64,000 nucleotides of DNA from Streptomyces sp. DG2A-72 (GTDB lineage: Bacteria > Actinomycetota > Actinomycetes > Streptomycetales > Streptomycetaceae). Below the pieces are notes generated by a model, which did no database searches, was not told the origin of the DNA, and saw only the letters and a list, made by a program, of their open reading frames with translations. A program made the position numbers and the translations under genes. The stretch is from assembly GCF_030499575.1 (NCBI RefSeq), contig NZ_JASTLC010000001.1, forward strand, positions 2,566,001 through 2,630,000, in the 5' to 3' direction. This document shows positions 1 to 10,998 of the stretch, piece after piece (within the stretch, counting starts at the first letter, position 1; each line of letters opens with the position of its first letter).

Positions 1-883
1 TGATCTCGGTGCGCAGCCGCGTCCCCTCGGACAGCAGCTCGGCACGCGCCTCCTCGACCTCCTCCGGGGTCCAGGGGTCCTCACCGGGGCGCACCGCGAG
101 CTCGCCCGGCTCCACCGCCGCGGCGACCCGTGCCTTGGGAACGGCGGTCTTCGCCGCCGTGGCCGTGCCAGGAGTCTTCTTCGCAACCACCGTCGTGGCT
201 CCCGTCTGCTTCGCGGCCTCGGCCGCGCCCGCCTTCTTGGCCGTGCTCTTCTTCTTGGCCGCACTCTTCTTGGAGGTGCCCTTCGCAGGCGTGCCCTTCG
301 GGGCGCCGCCCTGCTCACCGGCACTCTGCGGAGCGGCCGTCTTCTTAGCGGCCGCCTTCTTCGTACCGGCCGTCATGGCCTCCTCCTTCGCGGCCGCCTT
401 CTTCGATACGGCCTTCTTGGCCCCCGCCTTCTTGGCAGTGGCCTGCTCTGCTGCTGCCTTCTTGGCTGTCGTCTTCTTGGCTGTCGTCTTCTTGGCTGTC
501 GTCTTCTTGGCCGCCGCCTTCTTCGAAGGAACCGAGGGGGCCGCCTTCGATGTCGCCGTTGCATTCTTGGCCGGGGTCTTCTTGGCGGCCGTCTTCTTGG
601 AGGCGGTTTCCGTCGCAACCCCCTTGGATGCCCCCGCCTTGGAAGCCGCCTTCTTGTCCGTCGCCCTCTTCTCGGCCGTCTTCTTGTCCGTGGCCGCCTT
701 CCCCCGGGCGGCAGCCCCCCGCACCGTCTTCACCGGCTTGGCCGGCTCCGCCGCCTTCGCGGCTTTCCCCGCGGACCCCCCTTGCGCGCTCTTCTTGCCG
801 CTCACGTCCTTGGCCGCGCCGCCGGAGCCACGTGTGGATCTGCCGGACGCCGACTGCTGTACGGCGGTCTTCTTCGCCACCAT
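1..883 (-). CDS. DksA/TraR-type regulator, N-terminal part (runs off the left edge)
   Basis: Reading leftwards from ATG 883-881 the frame stays open to the window edge (294 codons), so only the N-terminus is present. An RBS-like GAAGGGG lies about 8 nt upstream of the ATG. Most of the visible protein is low-complexity and rich in Ala, Lys and Thr, with AKKTTAKKTTAKK-type repeats resembling tails of histone H1-like proteins. It ends in a charged helical segment, GEDPWTPEEVEEARAEL, typical of the start of DksA/TraR zinc-finger proteins next to ileS in Streptomyces. DksA-family proteins act on RNA polymerase through its secondary channel; the zinc-finger part lies outside this window. Three perfect 15-bp repeats at 458-502 encode part of the tail. 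The family call rests on that C-terminal fragment and gene position, so it is moderately sure; the reading frame is very likely real. Confidence 0.72.
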   Translation of the reverse strand, partial: MVAKKTAVQQSASGRSTRGSGGAAKDVSGKKSAQGGSAGKAAKAAEPAKPVKTVRGAAARGKAATDKKTAEKRATDKKAASKAGASKGVATETASKKTAAKKTPAKNATATSKAAPSVPSKKAAAKKTTAKKTTAKKTTAKKAAAEQATAKKAGAKKAVSKKAAAKEEAMTAGTKKAAAKKTAAPQSAGEQGGAPKGTPAKGTSKKSAAKKKSTAKKAGAAEAAKQTGATTVVAKKTPGTATAAKTAVPKARVAAAVEPGELAVRPGEDPWTPEEVEEARAELLSEGTRLRTEI

Positions 884-932
884 GGCCGCGGCCCCTTCAC
901 ATATTGTGATCTTGCTCGCGAATCGTGCTGGG

Positions 933-961
933 ACGATAAATCGACTTGAGTCCCGCGGCAA
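933..961 (-). promoter_or_regulatory. Promoter of the DksA-like gene
   Basis: On the minus strand a TTGCCG -35 (956-961) and a TATCGT -10 (933-938) are 17 nt apart, about 50 nt upstream of the ATG at 883. This fits the Streptomyces housekeeping sigma consensus reasonably well. It is predicted from sequence only. Confidence 0.45.
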
Positions 962-1189
962 CGGGGCACGCCGCCCGATTCGCCCGCCCCGCAAGCGCCG
1001 GGCGGGAAGCATGCATCCGTTGTGCCCAGCTCTCCGCCCGGTAATCCGCCCAGCCCATCATCCCGGGATCCGAGCGCGCGCACCTGGCCAATCGGGTCAT
1101 CCGGGAACCCGCCGCCGCTCCGCCCCCGGCCACCGGAAAACCGGTCGGCCGCTGTCCGTGCGGCGCCGTACACTGGGCGGAGCGAAAAG

Positions 1190-1477
1190 CGTGGATGGGG
1201 ACGAGTAGCGGCGTACGCAGCCCAGAGCGACCCGGGGACGGTGGAAGCCCGGGGGCGAGCGCGACGTGAAGATCACCCCGGAGCCGCCGGAAGAAACCCC
1301 GCAAGGGGCGGTAGACCCGGCATCGCGACCCCAATGAGGGGGCTCACCGACGCACCGGGTGCGGCGGGGAGCCAAGGAGGGTGGTACCGCGGGAGCGCGC
1401 CGAAGGCGGCGCAAGGAAAGACGTAGCTCTCGTCCCTCCGGTCGGAAGGCAGAAAGTCCGCCGGAGGAAGCTCGCTG
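1190..1477 (+). ncRNA. T-box riboswitch of ileS (translational type)
   Basis: The leader contains a full match to the T-box consensus AGGGTGGTACCGCG (1378-1391). Its UGGU bulge would pair with the 3' ACCA end of uncharged tRNA. A likely Ile specifier codon ATC lies at 1272-1274. Two mutually exclusive helices share one strand. GGAGGG 1376-1381 pairs perfectly with CCCTCC 1434-1439 (antisequestrator). CCTCCGG 1435-1441 pairs perfectly with CCGGAGG 1461-1467, which contains the ileS Shine-Dalgarno (sequestrator). There is no U-run after the second hairpin, so control should act on translation initiation, as known for actinobacterial ileS T-boxes. A weak TACACT -10 candidate at 1169-1174 may start the transcript. 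The 5' boundary is approximate. Confidence 0.9.
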
Positions 1478-4615
<3,138 letters not shown>

Positions 4616-4625
4616 ATATCCGCCC

Positions 4626-4678
4626 GCCGCCTGCGGGCAGTCGTGCCGCCGGGGGCGGCACGGGTGGGCGCAGGCGGC
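4626..4678. repeat. Nested palindrome downstream of ileS (terminator-like)
   Basis: Two perfect nested inverted repeats occur. The outer arms GCCGCCTGCG (4626-4635) and CGCAGGCGGC (4669-4678) enclose the inner arms GTGCCGCC (4643-4650) and GGCGGCAC (4654-4661) with a 3-nt loop. It begins about 10 nt after the ileS stop and can act as its terminator. The compound structure also resembles dispersed intergenic palindromes of Streptomyces; a genome search is needed to decide between the two. Confidence 0.6.
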
Positions 4679-4859
4679 ACCGCGAAAGCGCCGGGCTGCG
4701 CGACCCACCCCCGCCCAGCCCCCACGTCGCGCACCTCAAAGACCCGGGCCACCGAAACTTCTTCGGCGCCCCGGGCCTTCGGCATTGCGTACGTCGGACA
4801 CCCCACCCACACCCGAACAAACACCGCAGCCTCCCGCGAACGCGCACGCGCACAGCAAA

Positions 4860-4896
4860 GGGCGGGGCCCCGGATCAAAAACCCGGGGCCCCGCCC
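4860..4896. terminator. Bidirectional terminator between ileS and divIVA
   Basis: Arms GGGCGGGGCCCCGG (4860-4873) and CCGGGGCCCCGCCC (4883-4896) pair perfectly over 14 bp around a 9-nt A-rich loop. The structure sits between two convergent genes, 37 nt past the divIVA stop. The rest of the 4616-4932 gap outside this and the nested palindrome shows nothing I can identify. Confidence 0.8.
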
Positions 4897-4932
4897 TGAA
4901 CGCTGCCGACGCCTACGCCGTACTACGAACCG

Positions 4933-6078
4933 TCAGTTGTCGTCCTCGTCAATGAGGAACCCCCGCATCGGCGAGGGAGCCTGCCCCATCGGACCGGGAC
5001 CCTGCGGCCGTACCGGCGCCATCGGCTGGGTCATCGCCGGCGACATCTGCTGCTGACCGCCGCCATAGGACGGACCGGCAGGAGACGGGGCGCCGCCCAT
5101 CGTCTGGTTGCCGCCGTACGACGGCGCGCTCGCACCGGCCGGTGCCATGGAAGGCGCCGGGGACGGCGGGAGGGATGCCGTGGCCGGGGTGCGCGGCGGA
5201 GCCAGCGAGTCGTCGGACTGGGTCTCCAGCTGACGCAGCTGCGACTCCAGGTACGACTTCAGCCGCGTGCGGTACTCGCGCTCGAAGCCGCGCAGGTCCT
5301 CGACCTTGCGCTCCAGCGTGGCGCGCGCGGACTCCAGGGAGCCCATCGCGACACGGTGCTTCTCCTGCGCGTCCCGCTCCAGGGCGTCGGCCTTGGCACG
5401 GGCGTCACGCTCGAGACCCTCGGCACGCGAACGCGCCTCGCCGACGATCTTGTTGGCTTCGGAACGGGCCTCGGCGATCGCCTGGTCGGCGGTCTGCTGG
5501 GCCAGCGAGAGGACACGGGCAGCGCTGTCGCCACCGGGGCCCTGACCGGGGCCGCCCATCGGACCGCCCATGGGGCCGCCCATCGGGCCACCCATCTGCT
5601 GCTGCATGGGGGGCTGGCCACCCATGTGGCCCTGACCCATCGGACCCTGGCCCATCGGACCGGGACCCTGCGGGCCACCCTGACCCTGACCGCCGGGACC
5701 GGCGGGCAGCTGCGGTGCACCGCTCGGCAGCTGGGGCGGGCCACCCATGGGGCCACCCATCTGCTGCTGCGGCGGGCCCGATATGCCGGCGGGCACGGGG
5801 GCACCCGGCCCGCGCATGCCCTGCTGCGGCATGCCGCCCTGCTGCTGGTCCTGCGGACCGGGACCCTCCGGCGGCTTGCGCATGTTCTGCTGGTTCTGGG
5901 CAGCAGCGCGCGTGGCGGCAGCCAGCTTGGCGCGGAGGTCCTCGTTCTCGCGGAGCAGGCGGGTCAGTTCGGCTTCGACCTCGTCGAGGAAGGCATCGAC
6001 CTCGTCCTCGTCATAGCCTTCTCGGAGGCGGACGGTCGTGAACTGCTTGTTCCGCACGTCCTCGGGGGTCAACGGCAT
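4933..6078 (-). CDS. divIVA: DivIVA polar growth protein
   Basis: This 381-residue cytoplasmic coiled-coil protein marks and drives tip extension and branching in Streptomyces, where it is essential. Residues 1-55 form the DivIVA membrane-binding domain ([13 protein letters not shown], then [16 protein letters not shown]). A long linker at about 60-180 is very rich in Pro, Gln, Met and Gly with repeated GPMGG units. A second coiled coil at about 182-290 is rich in Ala, Glu and Arg, and a Pro/Ala/Ser-rich tail ends in DEDDN. The ATG at 6078 follows a GAGGTG RBS. It is the last gene of the division block and is followed by a terminator. The extended repeat linker is typical of Streptomyces DivIVA and absent from the much shorter Bacillus protein. 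Confidence 0.97.
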   Translation of the reverse strand: MPLTPEDVRNKQFTTVRLREGYDEDEVDAFLDEVEAELTRLLRENEDLRAKLAAATRAAAQNQQNMRKPPEGPGPQDQQQGGMPQQGMRGPGAPVPAGISGPPQQQMGGPMGGPPQLPSGAPQLPAGPGGQGQGGPQGPGPMGQGPMGQGHMGGQPPMQQQMGGPMGGPMGGPMGGPGQGPGGDSAARVLSLAQQTADQAIAEARSEANKIVGEARSRAEGLERDARAKADALERDAQEKHRVAMGSLESARATLERKVEDLRGFEREYRTRLKSYLESQLRQLETQSDDSLAPPRTPATASLPPSPAPSMAPAGASAPSYGGNQTMGGAPSPAGPSYGGGQQQMSPAMTQPMAPVRPQGPGPMGQAPSPMRGFLIDEDDN

Positions 6079-6131
6079 CTCTTCACCTCAACGTAGTCGT
6101 CGGCATTCGGCAAGACGGTAGTTCACATCGC

Positions 6132-6416
6132 TCACAGCCGACTCACGATCGAAATCAGGATGTAGACGATGATCATCAGTACGAAGAAGGACAGGTCGAG
6201 CGCCACGCCCCCGAGACGCAGCGGCGGAATGAACCGCCGCAGAAGCTTGAGCGGTGGATCAGTGACAGTGTAGGTGGCCTCCAGAACGACCACCATCGCC
6301 TTGCCGGGTTGCCATGAGCGGGCGAACTGGAAGACATAATCCATGACCAACCGGAAGATCAGCACGATGAGGAAGCACATCAGCGCGATGTAAATGACTT
6401 GCAGGACCACGCTCAT
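6132..6416 (-). CDS. YggT family membrane protein
   Basis: The 94-residue protein has two hydrophobic segments (about residues 3-26 and 75-93) flanking a short loop containing the conserved DPPLKLLRRFIPPLRLGG motif. This is the YggT/Ycf19 architecture, found next to sepF and ftsZ across Gram-positive bacteria and thought to take part in division or membrane organisation. The start at ATG 6416 is chosen because a purine-rich RBS (GGGAGAGGGAAG) precedes it and because the residues after it match the family. A longer upstream frame to 6536 lacks family similarity. It lies 61 nt downstream of sepF and 53 nt upstream of divIVA. Confidence 0.92.
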   Translation of the reverse strand: MSVVLQVIYIALMCFLIVLIFRLVMDYVFQFARSWQPGKAMVVVLEATYTVTDPPLKLLRRFIPPLRLGGVALDLSFFVLMIIVYILISIVSRL

Positions 6417-6477
6417 GACCCTTGCTTCCCTCTCCCCTGATCCATGCTGTTCGGTACTGCTGTTCCGGTGGTGCGTC

Positions 6478-7119
6478 TCAGCTCTGGTTGAAGAACCCGC
6501 CCTCTGCGATACGGGCCTTGTCCTCCGCCGTGACATCGACGTTAGCAGGCGACAACAGAAACACCTTCTGCGTCACCCGCTCGATGCTGCCGTGAAGACC
6601 AAACACCAAACCGGCCGCAAAGTCGACAAGTCGCTTGGCGTCTGTGTCATCCATCTCAGTCAGATTCATGATCACCGGGGTGCCCTCACGGAAGTGTTCC
6701 CCGATGGTACGGGCCTCGTTGTAGGTCCGCGGGTGAAGTGTGGTGATCCGGTAAGGCTCTCGTTCCGACACGACCTTGGGCATGATCACCGGTGCGTTCT
6801 TCTCCAGGTTTTGACGTTCTTGTGTGATGGATGCCACGGGCGCGATGCGCGCCGGACGCCCGGATTCCGCGGGCAGTGCGGCCGCGTGAGGCACCGGATC
6901 GCGCGGCGCCGGAGGCTGCACCACTCGTACCGATTCATCCCTTTGGGACTGATGTGAGCCGTGGGACTGGTGCGACGGTTCGTGTCGCCGGTGGTCCCGT
7001 TCGGGCTCCGGGTCGAGTTCGGGTTCGAAGTCGTCGTCGGGGTCGAAACCGCGGCCGTCGTACCCATCGTCCTCCACGAGGCCGAGGTAGACCGCCATCT
7101 TGCGCATCGCGCCGGCCAT
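6478..7119 (-). CDS. sepF: SepF cell division protein
   Basis: This 213-residue protein links FtsZ to the membrane and helps assemble the division ring. The N-terminus, [17 protein letters not shown], can form the amphipathic membrane-targeting helix. A very acidic, Arg/His-containing linker (about residues 20-90) follows, and then the globular SepF (DUF552) domain with [20 protein letters not shown]. Actinobacteria lack FtsA and ZipA, so SepF is the expected FtsZ anchor. Start ATG 7119 is chosen because it gives the conserved N-terminus; an in-frame start at 7179 would add 20 residues without family similarity. A 14-bp perfect palindrome lies in the upstream region (7193-7206). Confidence 0.96.
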   Translation of the reverse strand: MAGAMRKMAVYLGLVEDDGYDGRGFDPDDDFEPELDPEPERDHRRHEPSHQSHGSHQSQRDESVRVVQPPAPRDPVPHAAALPAESGRPARIAPVASITQERQNLEKNAPVIMPKVVSEREPYRITTLHPRTYNEARTIGEHFREGTPVIMNLTEMDDTDAKRLVDFAAGLVFGLHGSIERVTQKVFLLSPANVDVTAEDKARIAEGGFFNQS

Positions 7120-7192
7120 GCTCTGAGTCCTCCGCTCTGTGGTGGATCGACTGACGACTGCCAAGTGCCAGGGATCCACGAGGTCGCTACGC

Positions 7193-7206
7193 CCGCTGTA
7201 CAGCGG
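7193..7206. promoter_or_regulatory. 14-bp palindrome upstream of sepF
   Basis: CCGCTGTACAGCGG is a perfect palindrome in the 128-nt yggS-sepF gap. A TANNNT hexamer (TATGGT on the minus strand, 7212-7217) stands beside it, so a start site for sepF would fall within the palindrome. It could be an operator or a short leader hairpin; no regulator is known to me for it. Confidence 0.35.
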
Positions 7207-7247
7207 TAATGACCATATTTTCTGCTGTGGTCCGACTCTTGGCGACG

Positions 7248-7967
7248 TTACCCGAGCCCGGGGCGGACTCCGAGTACCGCAGTGCCGACGCGCACATGTG
7301 TCGCTCCGGCCGCCACGGCTTGCTCGAGGTCCGCGCTCATTCCTGCCGAGACCATGTTCGCAGCCGGATGGGCCCTGCGTAGGTCAGTCGACAAATCCAT
7401 CATGCTCTCGAACGCCGCCAGTTCGCGTCCCGCGTACTCCCCGGTGAGCGGCGCGACGGTCATCAGCCCGTCGAGCCGCAGCCCCGGAGACCGAGCCACC
7501 AGTTCGGCCAACTCGGCGATTCCGCCCGGTGCCACGCCTCCCCGCTCCCCTCTGCCGCTCGCGCCCGCGTCGAGCGCGACCTGGATCAGACAGCCCACCT
7601 CGCGCTCGGCCCGCACGGCCTCCTTCGAGAGGGCCGTCACCAGCCGGGAACGATCGACGGACTGCACATGATCCGCGTAACCGACCACGGATCGCACCTT
7701 GTTGGTCTGGAGCTGACCCACGAAGTGCCACGTAAGGGGCAGATCCGAGCACTCGGCGGCCTTGGGGGCCGCGTCCTGGTCGCGGTTCTCGGCGACATGG
7801 CGCACACCGAGTTCCGACAGGATTCGCACATCGCTCGCCGGGTACGTCTTGGTGACCACGATCAGGGTCACCTCCTCGCTCTTGCGCCCGGCGGCCACGC
7901 ACGCGGCAGCGATGCGCTCCTCCACCTTCGCCAGGTTTACGGCGAGTTCGTCCTTACGGTCCGTCAT
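7248..7967 (-). CDS. YggS family PLP-binding protein (PLPBP)
   Basis: The 239-residue single-domain protein has the alanine-racemase-like barrel fold of YggS/PLPBP. Lys40 in LIVVTKTYP is the expected Schiff-base lysine for pyridoxal phosphate. The C-terminal [24 protein letters not shown] stretch is the family's phosphate-binding signature. The family buffers free PLP and affects amino-acid balance but has no known catalytic activity. The gene lies 6 nt after pgeF, a conserved pairing downstream of ftsZ in Gram-positive bacteria. Confidence 0.95.
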   Translation of the reverse strand: MTDRKDELAVNLAKVEERIAAACVAAGRKSEEVTLIVVTKTYPASDVRILSELGVRHVAENRDQDAAPKAAECSDLPLTWHFVGQLQTNKVRSVVGYADHVQSVDRSRLVTALSKEAVRAEREVGCLIQVALDAGASGRGERGGVAPGGIAELAELVARSPGLRLDGLMTVAPLTGEYAGRELAAFESMMDLSTDLRRAHPAANMVSAGMSADLEQAVAAGATHVRVGTAVLGVRPGLG

Positions 7968-7973
7968 GCCCCA

Positions 7974-8702
7974 TCAGTCCAGCCAGACATAGCCCGCGAG
8001 CCGACCGGTGGTGCGGTCGCGGCGGTACGAGAAGTGGTCGCCCGACTCCAGCGTGCACACCGGCGACTGCTCCCGGTCACGCACCCCGAGCCGTTCGAGC
8101 TGCGCGTGCACGCCGGCGCTCACATCGACGGCGGGTGTACCCCAACTCGTCTCGGCGTACGCCGTCGGCTCCACGGCGGCCACCTCGGCTCGCATCGTCT
8201 CCGGCACCTCGTAGCACCGTCCGCAGACGGTGGGTCCGGTACGGGCGACGATCCGGGACGGGTCGGCGCCCAGGTCCGTCATCGCGCGTAGCGCCGCGGG
8301 CACCACCCCGGCGACCATGCCGGGCCGTCCCGCGTGAGCGGCGGCGACGACCCCGGCGACCGGGTCGGCGAGGAGCACGGGCGTGCAGTCGGCGGTGAGG
8401 ACAGCGAGGGCGAGTCCGCGTCGCACGGTCACGATCGCATCGACCTGCGCGGCGGGCCGGTCCCCCCAGGGCCCGTCCACCACCGCGACGTCGTTGCCGT
8501 GCACCTGGTTCATCCAGACCACGTCGGCCGGGTCGATGCCCAGCGACTTGGCGGCCAGTTCGCGATTGGTCCGTACGGCGTCGGGGTCGTCGCCGACCGC
8601 GCCGCCGAGGTTGAGCTCCTCATACGGAGCGGCGCTCACCCCGCCCCACCGGTCGGTGAAGCCGAAGTGCGCGCCGCTCACGCTCTCGCGCTGTCCTATC
8701 AC
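7974..8702 (-). CDS. pgeF: PgeF/YfiH family protein (laccase-domain, peptidoglycan editing or purine nucleoside enzyme)
   Basis: The 242-residue protein belongs to the cupredoxin-like 'multicopper oxidase' YfiH/YlmD family. The conserved metal-site residues are visible: His in NQVHGNDV, Cys and His in TADCTPVLL...AAAHAGRPG, and the CGRCYEVP segment. Members have been described as purine nucleoside phosphorylase/adenosine deaminase enzymes and as peptidoglycan editing factors that keep L-Ser out of the stem peptide. The location directly after ftsZ fits the latter role. The GTG start (8702) overlaps the ftsZ stop in a 4-nt GTGA, indicating translational coupling. Which substrate dominates here cannot be read from sequence. 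Confidence 0.92.
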   Translation of the reverse strand: MIGQRESVSGAHFGFTDRWGGVSAAPYEELNLGGAVGDDPDAVRTNRELAAKSLGIDPADVVWMNQVHGNDVAVVDGPWGDRPAAQVDAIVTVRRGLALAVLTADCTPVLLADPVAGVVAAAHAGRPGMVAGVVPAALRAMTDLGADPSRIVARTGPTVCGRCYEVPETMRAEVAAVEPTAYAETSWGTPAVDVSAGVHAQLERLGVRDREQSPVCTLESGDHFSYRRDRTTGRLAGYVWLD

Positions 8703-9892
8703 TTCAGGAAGTCCGGCACGTCCAGCTCCTCGGCCGCGCTGTCCGAGTAGGACCGGGACGGCGGGACCGGCGGGGCGACCGGGATGTCGTTGACCGGCTC
8801 GGGCGCGGGCGGCTCCGGCTCCTCCTTCGGCTTGACGCTGCCGAGCGAGCCGAAGGACGGACGGCTCTCGGTCTGCCGTACCGGAGTCGGCTCCTCGCGC
8901 TTGGCCCCGGACGAGCCGAGGATGTTGTCCCGCTTGGACGGCGGCTGGCCCCCGTCGAAGCCGGCCGCGATCACGGTGACCCGGACCTCGTCGCCGAGAG
9001 CGTCGTCGATCACCGCGCCGAAGATGATGTTGGCCTCGGGGTGAGCGGCCTCGCTGACCAGCTGGGCGGCCTCGTTGATCTCGAACAGGCCGAGGTCGGA
9101 GCCGCCGGAGATGGAGAGGAGGACGCCGCGCGCCCCATCAATGGATGCCTCCAGCAGCGGCGAGGAGATCGCCATCTCGGCGGCGGCCACCGCGCGGTCG
9201 TCGCCGCGGGCCGAGCCGATGCCCATCAGGGCCGAACCGGCCTCGGACATGACCGACTTGACGTCGGCGAAGTCGAGGTTGATCAGGCCGGGCGTGGTGA
9301 TGAGGTCGGTGATGCCCTGGACACCGGAGAGCAGGACCTGGTCGGCCGACTTGAAGGCGTCGAGCACCGAGACCTGGCGGTCCGAGATGGACAGCAGCCG
9401 GTCGTTCGGGATGACGATGAGGGTGTCGACCTCTTCGCGGAGTTCGGCGATGCCGTCCTCGGCCTGGTTGGCGCGGCGCCGTCCCTCGAAGGTGAACGGG
9501 CGCGTGACCACGCCGATGGTGAGGGCGCCGAGCGTGCGGGCGATGTTGGCCACGACGGGCGCGCCGCCGGTGCCGGTGCCGCCGCCTTCACCGGCCGTCA
9601 CGAAGACCATGTCGGCCCCCTTGAGGACCTCCTCGATCTCCTCGCGGTGATCCTCGGCCGCCTTGCGGCCCACGGCCGGGTTGGCTCCGGCCCCGAGTCC
9701 GCGGGTGAGTTCGCGGCCGACATCGAGCTTGACGTCGGCGTCGCTCATCAACAGCGCCTGCGCGTCGGTGTTGATGGCGATGAACTCGACGCCCTTGAGA
9801 CCGACCTCGATCATCCGGTTGATGGCATTGACACCACCGCCGCCGACACCGATGACTTTGATGACTGCGAGGTAGTTCTGCGGTGCTGCCAC
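8699..9892 (-). CDS. ftsZ: Cell division GTPase FtsZ
   Basis: The 397-residue tubulin homologue polymerises into the Z-ring and, during sporulation, into ladders of rings. The tubulin signature GGGTGTG lies at residues 103-109, and the N-terminal nucleotide-binding loop VGGGGVNA at 16-23. The flexible C-terminal linker (about 320-380) is rich in Pro, Glu and Ser, and the conserved tail DVPDFLK at the end binds SepF. The start is GTG at 9892. It is preceded by a 286-bp gap with promoter-like elements, consistent with the several vegetative and developmental ftsZ promoters known in Streptomyces. Confidence 0.99.
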   Translation of the reverse strand: MAAPQNYLAVIKVIGVGGGGVNAINRMIEVGLKGVEFIAINTDAQALLMSDADVKLDVGRELTRGLGAGANPAVGRKAAEDHREEIEEVLKGADMVFVTAGEGGGTGTGGAPVVANIARTLGALTIGVVTRPFTFEGRRRANQAEDGIAELREEVDTLIVIPNDRLLSISDRQVSVLDAFKSADQVLLSGVQGITDLITTPGLINLDFADVKSVMSEAGSALMGIGSARGDDRAVAAAEMAISSPLLEASIDGARGVLLSISGGSDLGLFEINEAAQLVSEAAHPEANIIFGAVIDDALGDEVRVTVIAAGFDGGQPPSKRDNILGSSGAKREEPTPVRQTESRPSFGSLGSVKPKEEPEPPAPEPVNDIPVAPPVPPSRSYSDSAAEELDVPDFLK

Positions 9893-9997
9893 GTCGAAGG
9901 CCTCTCGCCTCGAGTTACGTGCCGCCGGCCCGCCGAAGCACTGCTGCCTCGCGATCCGGCGACTGATGCCGAATGGGACGGTCCGAACGCCGACCCG

Positions 9998-10022
9998 AAC
10001 CCTAACGTTGAAGTTTAGGGTT
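9998..10022. promoter_or_regulatory. Inverted repeat in the ftsZ leader
   Basis: AACCCTAA (9998-10005) and TTAGGGTT (10015-10022) form a perfect 8-bp inverted repeat around a 9-nt AT-rich spacer, in an otherwise GC-rich region about 105 nt upstream of ftsZ. It can be an operator or an mRNA hairpin. Its AT-rich arms stand out from the local base composition. Confidence 0.5.
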
Positions 10023-10028
10023 ACCAGT

Positions 10029-10088
10029 GTGTCTGTTCGCTGGAATCTTCTGAACAGGACACTAAGTCGACAAGTGGCGCACGTTCAA
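10029..10088 (-). promoter_or_regulatory. Candidate ftsZ promoter with paired GACAC motifs
   Basis: On the minus strand TTGAAC (10083-10088) and TAGTGT (10059-10064) form a -35/-10 pair with an 18-nt spacer. GACAC at 10058-10062 overlaps the -10. A second copy in opposite orientation (GTGTC, 10029-10033) lies 24 nt away. GACAC is the core recognised by the sporulation regulator WhiA, and ftsZ is a reported WhiA/WhiB target in Streptomyces. The promoter and site assignments are inference from sequence. Confidence 0.5.
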
Positions 10089-10178
10089 CGAACACGCCGA
10101 ACCTCCCGTTTTTCTTTTCACCCTATGTGATCAGGCGTTGCACTGCCCAACCAGGGTGCTGGCCTGCGCGGATGTGCG

Positions 10179-10973
10179 TCAACTCCCCGATGACGCCGGG
10201 GCGGTGGGAACGCTGACATCGAAGTGCCGCGCATCCGGCGATGCTTTCATGAGAGCGGTGAGCGTACGCGCCTTCGCGGCGCCGTTCTCCGCACTCCCCC
10301 ACGCGATGGTGCGGCCGTCGCCCAACTCCAGTGAGATGTCGTCGTACGAACTCACCTTGACGGTCCGGGTGTCACGGGCGACGGCGGCCGGAATGGCACC
10401 CGCGGCGCGTACGGCCTCGCGCACCAGTCGGTCCTCGCCGAAGCGGCGCAGGCTCGCGGCGCTCGAGCCGCTGCGGGGCAGCGTCAATTCGAGTGCGGGG
10501 ATACCTTTCGGGGCGTCAGAAACCGTGGCGAATCGGACACCTTCATCGTCCACTTCGATGAACTTTCCGCCCTTTTCGACAATCAGAACCGGAACGCGCT
10601 CAATCACTTTCAGCCCGATTCCATGGGGCCACGAGCGGACCACGTCAACCGAGTCAATTCGGGGCAATTTTCGGCTCAGTCGTGCCTCAATCGCATCGGT
10701 GTCGACGGAAATCAGCGGCGCCCCGACCGGTACGTCGGCGGCCTCGCGCACCTGCTGCGGTGTCAGAACCCGTGTTCCCGCGACCGATACGCGCTCCACC
10801 CGCAGCCACTTCGAACCGTAGAGCACCCAGACCGAGCCGGCCCCGACGAGCACCAGCGCCACAGCCAGGATGACGATCGTACGAAGCCTCGGTCGCCGCA
10901 GACGACGAACGGGAGGCGGGCCGGCCGACTCCTGCTGGCTTTCACCGCGTTCGGCGGTCGTCGGTCCGGCCAC
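10179..10973 (-). CDS. ftsQ: Cell division protein FtsQ
   Basis: This 264-residue bitopic membrane protein connects FtsL/DivIC to the division machinery. An N-terminal cytoplasmic Arg-rich tail is followed by one transmembrane helix (about residues 31-52). A POTRA domain (about 54-125, starting WLRVERVSVAGTRVLTPQQVREA) and a beta domain come next outside the membrane. The start is GTG 10973 with AGGAAG just upstream. It lies 25 nt downstream of murG. The order murG-ftsQ-ftsZ without ftsA or ddl is the usual Streptomyces arrangement. Confidence 0.97.
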   Translation of the reverse strand: MAGPTTAERGESQQESAGPPPVRRLRRPRLRTIVILAVALVLVGAGSVWVLYGSKWLRVERVSVAGTRVLTPQQVREAADVPVGAPLISVDTDAIEARLSRKLPRIDSVDVVRSWPHGIGLKVIERVPVLIVEKGGKFIEVDDEGVRFATVSDAPKGIPALELTLPRSGSSAASLRRFGEDRLVREAVRAAGAIPAAVARDTRTVKVSSYDDISLELGDGRTIAWGSAENGAAKARTLTALMKASPDARHFDVSVPTAPASSGS

Positions 10974-10998
10974 GCTTCCTGCCCTCCGTCATCAGCTC

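Noticed and set aside
9..1208. A long plus-strand open frame of about 400 codons at the left edge.
   Set aside because: It is the complement of the Lys/Ala-rich DksA-like gene; the translation is a hydrophobic shadow (FLAAVFLAVV repeats) with no RBS.
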